DNA of 64,000 nucleotides from Prostheceraeus crozeri (taxonomy: Eukaryota; Platyhelminthes; Polycladida; Euryleptidae). The notes under the pieces are model-generated. The model made no database searches and was not told the origin of the DNA. It saw only the letters and a list, made by a program, of their open reading frames with translations. The translations under genes were made by a program, and so were the position numbers. The stretch lies in the NCBI GenBank assembly GCA_907163375.1, contig CAJQUW010011310.1, positions 310,001 through 374,000 on the forward strand, read 5' to 3'. How positions within the stretch are numbered: position 1 is the stretch's first letter; the number at the start of each line of letters is the position of its first letter. Shown one piece after another: positions 57,278 to 64,000 of the stretch.

Positions 57278-57486
57278 ATTCTGAAGTTATTCTTAATGTA
57301 ATTATTATAATCTGATAATTGCCTAAAGTTAGTTTATGTTTGCAAATCAACATATCGGAAGGATGCTGAATGCTGTTATGTATTCAAATTCAATTTCTAC
57401 ATATCGGAAAGATGTAGAAATGTACACTCAAATATTTACTACCTACGTGTTATTTTTTTTTATGGATTCTACCGTTGTTCTATCCG

Positions 57487-58917
57487 CTATTCTACATCAC
57501 CTGCTGTGGGAAGACATTTTCGTCTTTTTGACGGAGGAGGAAGTCCAAGGCTATAGTGTCCATATGGTAAAGATAAGTTCTTATTTATCCAGCAGCGCTT
57601 ATCTTCCCAAAGTGAGAGCCCTCGCTTTCTAAACGTTTTTGTTTCAACTATGTGGTTTTTTGAATTTATGACGGTTATTTGCTCATTGGTATCTTTCTCA
57701 GTATAGTAAACATTTCTATAGTCACTATGTTCTATGCGTCTAACCACTGCTCTCTGTATACCCTTTGCTCGCCTAATGCTATGATGTGTTGAATCTAGAA
57801 ATTTCATTGAATACATTTTTGGTTTCAAAAGAACCATCTCCTCAAGCAACTTTCCCGCGCACTCATCCTTAAAACAACCGAGTCTAGCCTTGTTTGTAAT
57901 TGAATATAAACGGTGATTCACATCATAATTTGAGGAATCAAATTTTTCACCGAAATACAGGAATATATCCTCTAGACGAACAGATGGTGAGGTGTATAGA
58001 CAAAGGAAAAAGCTATCGGTATCACCTCCACAAAGACGTGCTCTATTTATCAGTGGACATCTAATTAAATCTTTATAATACAACTGGTACATTTCTAATT
58101 TACTATAGTCAAGAACTGCTTGACCAACATAAATTAGTTTATTTAGAACTATTGAAGGTTTATACAGTTCCATACCAACTAAATCTTCATCGAATATCTT
58201 ATGCTGGACATATAGGGGATGATTGGCCAATTTAGATAGTTGCAATGTTGTATTTACTAATTTGAAGTTCCTCCGACGTCTCACATTCTCCATAGTCTTA
58301 CCAAACAGGGAGTTGTTTTTTAATTTATAAAACGCTTTTTCAAAATCAGATTTTGATTGAGCTCTTTTCTGCGAATTCATATCAATATATTGTCTCAGCC
58401 ACGATTTTTGTGTGAACTGGATTCCAGCATGGACCTTCTTTATCTTCATTCCCATAGAGAGGTAGAATTTTAGAATCGAGTAATGAACAACATAATTTTC
58501 TCGATCGAACTGATGCAGCAACAGTTTCTTTGTGCTTGTGAAACACATATTTGGTCTTAAAGTTTCATAGAAATTTTTCATATATGTAGAAAACATTTTT
58601 TGCTCTACCAATTGCATTTCTGGAGCTAATGGAAAATCAGCCGTGTCATCGTGAATGTCTGAAGGATATTCTAAATCCAAATCAAAGACATAACCTATAT
58701 CAGCCTCATTATCAATATTTTGAATGTTTTCCTCATTTGAGAAGTACACTACTTGACCTTCATCAAGCCATTTGAAGTTTGAATGTGGGAGATTCTCACT
58801 TAGCGACGAACCGTAAAGGTTGTTGACGTCTAAATATGCTAAATGACGGCTCTCATGTGGATTGTTTTGCAACTCTGAAATACGAGCACGCGCTCTATGA
58901 ATATTTGTAAACGTCAT
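57487..58917 (-). CDS. protein-primed DNA polymerase B, C-terminal (polymerase) part
   Basis: 476 aa as an open frame from the ATG at 58917. It contains the polymerase motifs: A as YLDVNNLYGSSL (Asp30), B as KLKNNSLFGKTMEN (about 198-210), C as GGDTDSFF (Asp299, Asp301) and the KPKMYSMKF motif near the C-terminus. Between A and B lies a spacer of the size expected for the TPR insertions of protein-primed polymerases. The frame is a direct continuation of the 58914-61346 frame after a one-base shift. The two overlap by four bases (ATGA), so a separate short start is formally possible. The catalytic aspartates are all present. Confidence 0.9.
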   Translation of the reverse strand: MTFTNIHRARARISELQNNPHESRHLAYLDVNNLYGSSLSENLPHSNFKWLDEGQVVYFSNEENIQNIDNEADIGYVFDLDLEYPSDIHDDTADFPLAPEMQLVEQKMFSTYMKNFYETLRPNMCFTSTKKLLLHQFDRENYVVHYSILKFYLSMGMKIKKVHAGIQFTQKSWLRQYIDMNSQKRAQSKSDFEKAFYKLKNNSLFGKTMENVRRRRNFKLVNTTLQLSKLANHPLYVQHKIFDEDLVGMELYKPSIVLNKLIYVGQAVLDYSKLEMYQLYYKDLIRCPLINRARLCGGDTDSFFLCLYTSPSVRLEDIFLYFGEKFDSSNYDVNHRLYSITNKARLGCFKDECAGKLLEEMVLLKPKMYSMKFLDSTHHSIRRAKGIQRAVVRRIEHSDYRNVYYTEKDTNEQITVINSKNHIVETKTFRKRGLSLWEDKRCWINKNLSLPYGHYSLGLPPPSKRRKCLPTAGDVE

Positions 58918-61346
58918 ACCTCCTCGGATCCCCTCTCAAAAAGATTATACATGCTCTCATCTTGAATGTAGTGTGGAGGATCATTCGAAGCAAAATTCAA
59001 TGCTGATGTGAAGCTAAGGTGAGGTAGGCTAACAAAATGAACTGGATCTACTTGATCTTCATCCTGACTTAATTTCCTAAATGTCTCAAAAATGTCTGCC
59101 AACAGCAAGACATCTAACTTGAGGTATGCAAGCATGTAGTCTCCAAATGTTTTGCAATTAAACGCATTCCATGCTTTTTTCGCGTGCTCATAATCTATAT
59201 CGTTGCAATGCTCAAGAGTAAGATCGTTGTAAAATTCCCTTTGAGGAGGAAGACAGAGCTCCGTTAGAGTTGCCAAACTACTAAAATATGAGTACGGAAA
59301 CACTCCTTTTTCGTAAAGAATATCATCAGTTAATTTTGGAAATTCATTTCGCAGCGCTTCTACATGTTTGTAGACTTTCAGACTTTTGGCTAATTCAGCA
59401 AGCGATGCGCTCAGAAATTGATAAGAGTCCAAAAATTTCAATTTAAAATATACAGGCTTTCCATTATATTCGCTTACTGGAATTTTTGATGATAGAGTAA
59501 TATATTTCTCAGCAGTAGCTGCAATAACATCTAACTTCCAAGATTTCTTTTTACCAATTGCTTTATAACAAACAATATGGCTGTCATAGTTTTTGAAATT
59601 GTGAAAGAAAACAGGAAGCTCTCGTCGATTCAATCTTAATCGCAAATTGCACTTTGAACATAATGCTTGCCTGTACTTTCCGGTTATGTGATCGTGATCA
59701 CGAACTTTTGATATATCTTCACTAAATTTTATCTTACATTTATTGCAATTTTCTGCATTTTTATGAGCAATATCTTCCACTGCTGTCAATCGCATCGGCA
59801 TTCTGGTCATGACATTTTGATTATCATATAAATTTTGGACAACATCTTCTAAATGATTTAGGAACTCAGCGATGCAATTTTCCCCTTCAAACAGATAATA
59901 GGTGTTATTGTAGGTTGACTGAAGTGCCTCATGCCAGACGTGGTACACACCTACAGCCGCAGGTTTATGAATTTTGTTTTCTATTAAACACTCGATATCG
60001 GCGTATATGACTAAAGGTGGACTGAGTTGGTGCTCAGTACTACTTATCTGAACTTCTAAATGTTTGGGCATTTTTTCTATTTGCGCCTTACCACGACTAC
60101 AGAATTGAAAATGTCGTTCTAAAACGCTTCTCTTTGAAAAGGATTGAGTGCATCTTTCACAAAAAATCTTGCGACTTGTGTAAAATTTGCTATATAACCT
60201 AGATAATTTTCGTATGCCGCAATAATGGGCAAAACCGTTATGTAGCACTAGCAAAATATTAACGGTTCTTTTGCCAATGAAATTGCTGTTGTATCTTACT
60301 CCCTTGAGACCATTTTCATACAAGTGGATATTTACTTTTATATCATTGTTTTTCTCAAACTTAGGAATGTCCTTTATTGACACTGGTGTGGAAATGCCAT
60401 CCATAACCAATTCAGATGTCCACTTTCTATATGAGTTTACCTCGTTTATCTTTGAATGAGTAACTTCATCGTAGTGAATGATTGACAAGATAGAATACAT
60501 GAAGCAGTCATTTGAATTTGAATTTACATTTATTACAGCCTTAGAACTTCTTAACTTTTTAGGTAAAGTATTCATTTTACCACCAGATAGTAGAGGAGTT
60601 GAAATTAAATTGAATTCTACATTTACTACTTTATCAACAACCCAATTGCTTCCTCTATTTGCAAAAGTTGAAACATGATTTGATAAACTATTTAAATTAT
60701 CCTGAAACCATGTGTCAAAGTCATATATATAATTTGATGATAATGAGGTGAAGTGCGCGAGAAAAGTTTCTTCCTCTTGAGGATTAGAACGGACATAGCG
60801 AATTTGAGCAATTAATCGACCACGTAGTTGAAGACTAGTTCGCAAGTCATTAACTAAATTTTCTAGTAAGGTTCGCATGTTGAATAAAAAAGATGTTACA
60901 TCTACTGTTTGAATGGTTGGTGTAATGTCATACACGCGAGCACGTCCGCTGAAGGCGCTTTCACTAAGGGTGAGTGTTCCATAATTATTGTGACTACTCA
61001 TTTCAATGTTCATATCATGTATATTATTGTGTTGACGGAATCTACTTGTGCTATTATAATTCTTACCACAGTGAGAGCAGCAATGCCTAAAAGCTTCATC
61101 ATTATTTAAAGCGCTATCTGGAATGTCCCTAACATGACTACTACAAGTTGATAAATTAGTATTATTTGTTCCTATTCCTTCTTGACTGCAACATACGAGA
61201 TTGTGTCTTTTTAAATTATCTTTCCTACTGGTTTCATATGGACAATTACTACATTTATGCTTTATTCCTAGCTTGCAAAATTTTTCATGACGCGTTAAAT
61301 TGCTAACAATTGTAAACTTCTTTCCACACTTAGAGCAGACAACCAT
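58914..61346 (-). CDS. protein-primed DNA polymerase B, N-terminal (zinc-finger and exonuclease) part
   Basis: 810 aa. The N-terminus has C2H2/C2HC fingers at about 4-24, 32-52 and 90-110, with another at 396-416. The proofreading exonuclease follows: Exo I is YADIEC (Asp450, Glu452), Exo II is NFKNYDSH (Asn586, Asp588) and Exo III is YLKLDVLLLAD (Tyr741, Asp745). An endonuclease-VII-like treble clef sits inside, with C534-x2-C537, VRDHDHITGKYR and C563-x2-C566, a known insertion in animal Polinton polymerases. The frame ends at residue 810, just after FERG, where other Polinton polymerases continue without interruption. A run of four Gs on the minus strand (58930-58933) marks the frame change. 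Confidence 0.92.
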   Translation of the reverse strand: MVVCSKCGKKFTIVSNLTRHEKFCKLGIKHKCSNCPYETSRKDNLKRHNLVCCSQEGIGTNNTNLSTCSSHVRDIPDSALNNDEAFRHCCSHCGKNYNSTSRFRQHNNIHDMNIEMSSHNNYGTLTLSESAFSGRARVYDITPTIQTVDVTSFLFNMRTLLENLVNDLRTSLQLRGRLIAQIRYVRSNPQEEETFLAHFTSLSSNYIYDFDTWFQDNLNSLSNHVSTFANRGSNWVVDKVVNVEFNLISTPLLSGGKMNTLPKKLRSSKAVINVNSNSNDCFMYSILSIIHYDEVTHSKINEVNSYRKWTSELVMDGISTPVSIKDIPKFEKNNDIKVNIHLYENGLKGVRYNSNFIGKRTVNILLVLHNGFAHYCGIRKLSRLYSKFYTSRKIFCERCTQSFSKRSVLERHFQFCSRGKAQIEKMPKHLEVQISSTEHQLSPPLVIYADIECLIENKIHKPAAVGVYHVWHEALQSTYNNTYYLFEGENCIAEFLNHLEDVVQNLYDNQNVMTRMPMRLTAVEDIAHKNAENCNKCKIKFSEDISKVRDHDHITGKYRQALCSKCNLRLRLNRRELPVFFHNFKNYDSHIVCYKAIGKKKSWKLDVIAATAEKYITLSSKIPVSEYNGKPVYFKLKFLDSYQFLSASLAELAKSLKVYKHVEALRNEFPKLTDDILYEKGVFPYSYFSSLATLTELCLPPQREFYNDLTLEHCNDIDYEHAKKAWNAFNCKTFGDYMLAYLKLDVLLLADIFETFRKLSQDEDQVDPVHFVSLPHLSFTSALNFASNDPPHYIQDESMYNLFERGSEEV

Positions 61347-61378
61347 GATGATCGTTAAGGATTAACAATTTGCGTCTA

Positions 61379-61429
61379 CTTATATACTGTCTACATATTA
61401 TATTACGTAACCAGTGACGTCGACCAATG
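61379..61429 (-). promoter_or_regulatory. polymerase promoter: TATA, CRE-like and CCAAT-type words
   Basis: On the minus strand, cattggtc (61422-61429) and an adjacent gacgtca-type CRE core (61414-61421) lie upstream of gtatataag (61379-61387). The polymerase ATG is at 61346, about 35 bp from the TATA box, implying a very short leader. Confidence 0.45.
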
Positions 61430-61514
61430 GAATTTGTTCTCAACCTAAGACATATTTCCACTTAAATACATAAATAAGAAGACATACAAAGTGTACAAGT
61501 AATTATTTTTTCCA

Positions 61515-61560
61515 AAAGAAGTCAAAAAAGTCAAAGAAGTCAAAAAAGTCAAAGAGATTG
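61515..61560 (-). repeat. AAAAAGTCAAAGAAGTC microsatellite
   Basis: Four alternating aaagaagtc/aaaaaagtc units at the 3' end of the five-exon gene, overlapping its stop region. Confidence 0.7.
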
Positions 61561-63268
61561 ACACTTAATAATGTCACTATGCGTCACCTTGACGTGAGCA
61601 CAATGTCCATGACACCTTGAGAAGTCATCGACATGTGTCATGCGCACTTTGTTGATAACTGCCGCTTTCGATAGCTCAACGTGCATTATTGTTTCACGCT
61701 TCACTATCGATTGCGACAGTTGCAGGTTAGCCTGCGAAATGTTGCGGAACGACTCAAGCAAAGACTTGTAGTCAGCGCGAAGAGCCGTCTCGCGTTCCTC
61801 TTGTTGGCGCAACTTACGTTCAAGGTGACGCACTTTGTCCTCCGTCGAACGAGGTTCGACCACCTCGAGCACAGATTCAACTGTCTCATCGAGGTCGCAG
61901 TTGAACGTTGGATCGCAAGTTGGGAGGATTACTGTCGGTGTAGGACTGTTGGGCATCGGCGTAGGAGCAGGTGGTGACGATGGGACCCAGTTGTTACTCA
62001 TTGGTGGCTGAGGTGGTGTTGGGACGTGGTGGAGAATTGGAGACGGTGGGAAGCAGACATCAATATCGGGTGAGGCGCGGATTTGGGAGAACGGAATCTC
62101 CTCTTCCGGAACAAGTGTCAACTGTTGCTGGAAAAAACAGAGATTTGAATAAATGAAAGGGACATAACATCACGAGTTCGATGTGACGACATGATAGTTA
62201 GGATTATTAGCCTATTCCTATGATTGATACTTACATTTTCTTCATCTGAAGAGGACTCCCGGATGGAATACGGGCGCTCCTCATTTTCCTCCATCGACGA
62301 TGTCGTTGCAGGTGTTAAGCCGAGGAAATTCGATTGCCTGCTCTTTTTTAGAGAGAGCGATCGGTAGCTCTACAAGGGAAAATACATTTAAATTCCTCTC
62401 GAATTTGAATGTATGCATGTGACCTAAGTTAGTAATCTAATCATGTTATTTTATATGACTAAAATGATTTTCTATTACTTACTCTCTGTGAAGGCGGCGT
62501 AGGCTTCACAGCCCAGCTGCAACATGCGGGCGTACTAGCGACTACCTGTGGATAGAAAAGAAACATAGTTAAAATGTAAAAATCGGAAAATACATATGAA
62601 TAGATAAATTGCTGATTTGACATTTCAAACTTACATTCCTTTCAGGAATCGATGGCTTCTGCCCGACTTTCATCTTCTTAACAGGTGGCTTCTTGATCTG
62701 AAATGGTGAAAAGAAATGCACACTATTATATATGAAAAACAGAAGTCAACTTTCCCTATAAGGTTTGAACTCTAAATATTTTCTTTAAATTATGTTACTG
62801 CTAATTTTCTAAATATGAACTCACCTCAACATCACTATCCGAGGAGTCGGAATCGGTGTCGATATACCTGCGGGACTTGGGTTTGGGTTTGGGTTTCGCC
62901 TTCGCTTGGGGCATTGCAGGGGTAGAGTCCTCCTGGGCTTGGCTGAGGATGCCTTCAAGAGGTCGATCTTTGGCGAACAGCCTCTCGACTCTCTTCTTCT
63001 CCTCCAAACTAGTGAGGTTTAGGCCCTCCCGCCCGTTTCGTAAGGCGCACTTGGTGTGGGTGGAGATAAATCTCTTTGGATTTTCGCCTTTTGCCTCCAT
63101 GTCCGTTAAAAGGTATCTTTTACACGATAGGCAGTAAAGGAAACTGCGGTCCTGTCGTAGAGTGCAGCCCTTATGTTGACTCTTCATGGAGTGGCGGACC
63201 ACCTGCTTACAGGTCTCACAATAATGAAAAATTAGACGTTGGCGAGGTAAGCAGCTGGGACGAGGCAT
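61549..63268 (-). CDS. five-exon gene: CCHC-finger/coiled-coil protein of unknown function
   Basis: Coding segments on the minus strand are 62825-63268, 62635-62697, 62483-62545, 62235-62369 and 61549-62127, giving 427 aa. All four introns (127, 89, 113 and 107 bp) are GT-AG with GTRAGT donors and interrupt between codons (phase 0). The first segment has two zinc-finger patterns, C17-x2-C20-x11-H-x2-C35 and C46-x2-C49-x21-H-x2-C74, then a basic KPKPKPK stretch and an acidic DTDSDSSDSDVE end. The middle segments are Ser/Pro-rich. The last has a Pro-rich part (PPSPILHHVPTPPQPP) and a long coiled coil (KVRHLERKLRQQEERETALR). An acceptor (ttttttacag) sits two bases before the ATG, so an upstream exon exists. 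I do not recognise the family. It lies outside the core Polinton genes and may be captured cargo or a neighbouring gene. Confidence 0.7.
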
Positions 63269-63330
63269 GTCTGTAAAAAAATAAATCCATATTTAAAACA
63301 CAAAATAGCTTAAATGTAAATTTTGCATCT

Positions 63331-64000
63331 GTAGGTGTTAGAACATATTGATGTACATACTTATACACTTAGAAAAAGTAGCATTTAAATTGTTCCAAGT
63401 CACATCGTAGTAGTGAATATTATTCGAAGTAGAACACCTAAAGTCTGTAATAAACTTAATAATCAAAACTCAAAGTCTATTAATTTTGATCAAGTCTTTT
63501 TCTATCTCTCTAGGTTTAGAACTTATTGATGTACCTACTTTTAAACTTAGAAAAAAGTAACATTTAAATTGTTCCAAACTCACTTTAGAATATTGATTAA
63601 GGTTTGAAAGAACGGAGCTGACGTCTTGCTAGGCAGGCTGATAATTCAAAAATGAGTGAAGAACTGTCTTCAACACTTTATTTATATATGAAATGCACAA
63701 AGCAACTACGAACAAAGACCTACTGACGTCATGCCATTGAGATGATATAGTTAAACAAAATGTATTCATTTAAACAAGATTCAAAATCAAACAGCTGATA
63801 AAGTGTAACATTAATAACTTGACATTAAATTGTAACAGAGTTTATTAATTTTGATCAAGTTATTTTCTATCTCTTTAGGTTTAGAACATTAATGTACCTA
63901 CTTATGAACTTAGAAGAAAGTAACATGTAAATTGTTCCAAACTCACATCGTGGTAGTGAGTATTATACGTAAGAGAATAGCTAAAGTCTTTAATAAATTT
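63331..64000 (+). repeat. three diverged copies of a 130-160-bp unit
   Basis: Copies start near 63331, 63476 and 63838. The shared order is taatttttgatcaagt (copies 2 and 3), tttctatctct(c/t)tagg, tttagaac(a)t, gatgtac(c/a)tactt, aaacttagaa and gttccaa(a/g)..cac. Copies 1 and 3 also share gtagtgagtatta-type sequence. The second and third are separated by about 230 bp of unrelated sequence. They lie upstream of the five-exon gene and may be its 5' region or the right terminal region of the Polinton. Confidence 0.75.

Larger units (their letters stand above)
46231..64000. mobile_element. Polinton/Maverick (adintovirus-like) element, right end off window
   Basis: The gene set is diagnostic: protein-primed DNA polymerase B, DDE integrase with chromodomain, FtsK/HerA-type packaging ATPase, adenain-like protease, double-jelly-roll major capsid protein, a minor-capsid candidate and a PX-like basic protein. 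Genes run in two convergent blocks meeting at about 56.2-56.4 kb. Certain extent is 46.9-61.3 kb. The outer limits are inferred: a segment at 46253-46310 resembles, in inverted orientation, the repeat units at 63.3-64.0 kb (gatgtgagtt.gg and taggtacatt..aatgttcta), as expected if both belong to terminal regions. No 6-bp target duplication can be read, because the right end is not in view. Polintons are virus-like large transposons of eukaryotes. The frames are mostly intact, suggesting a young insertion. Confidence 0.92.

Noticed and set aside
57336..57632. Plus-strand frame opposite the polymerase C-terminus
   Set aside because: Antisense to conserved polymerase coding sequence; no supporting signal.

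Overview
The window reads as AT-rich nuclear DNA of a marine invertebrate animal. Genes have long introns with GT-AG junctions, and one host gene is unmistakably metazoan NF-YB. The spacers are packed with hAT, Tc1, LINE and fold-back remnants and carry many 'taggcctat' words, which I associate with echinoderm-type genomes. That lineage guess is weak. There are no bacterial operons, rRNA genes or CRISPR arrays.

Layout. (1) 0.7-1.2 kb: a BED zinc-finger exon on the minus strand and a promoter-like stretch (CCAAT, CRE, TATA) between it and the next gene. (2) 2.7-23.6 kb: NF-YB, eight coding segments on the plus strand encoding 232 aa. Its introns hold two hairpin fold-backs, a BED/hAT remnant, a Tc1-like transposon (6772-8549) with clear terminal inverted repeats, a hAT MITE (16141-16948) and a 1.26 kb inverted duplication (21.80-23.06 kb). 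(3) 23.6-28.2 kb: spacer with small repeats. (4) 28178-34318: a decayed 6.1 kb hAT element with matching 14-bp termini and a broken transposase on the minus strand. (5) 34.3-46.2 kb: mostly non-coding, with a LINE 3' end, clusters of a CCGTCGGTCTGATTACG motif, a nested fold-back, a possible two-exon secreted peptide and a 31-bp minisatellite. (6) About 46.2 kb to beyond the right edge: a Polinton/Maverick (adintovirus-like) element, nearly all of whose genes are intact.

The Polinton has two convergent blocks. The plus-strand block (46.9-56.2 kb) encodes a RING protein, three unrecognised or weakly recognised proteins, the FtsK/HerA-type packaging ATPase, a conserved helical protein, a DDE integrase with chromodomain, a minor capsid/penton candidate, a basic PX-like protein, the double-jelly-roll major capsid protein and an adenain-like protease. 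The minus-strand block encodes protein-primed DNA polymerase B, split into two open frames by a single frame break, and two putative transcription proteins. One has the full two-repeat pattern of TATA-binding protein. The other looks like a tandem PC4 (p15) fold, and their reading frames overlap by 227 nt. At the far right is a clean five-exon gene (427 aa, all introns phase 0) with CCHC fingers and a coiled coil, followed by three diverged tandem repeats.

Most interesting is the transcription module: a virus-like transposon that appears to encode its own TBP and PC4-like factor, with TATA boxes and a shared CATTGGTC (CCAAT-type) word upstream of several of its genes. CCAAT is the site of NF-Y, the host factor whose subunit is encoded in the same window. 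Element boundaries, the PC4 call and the promoter logic are inferences from reading alone.
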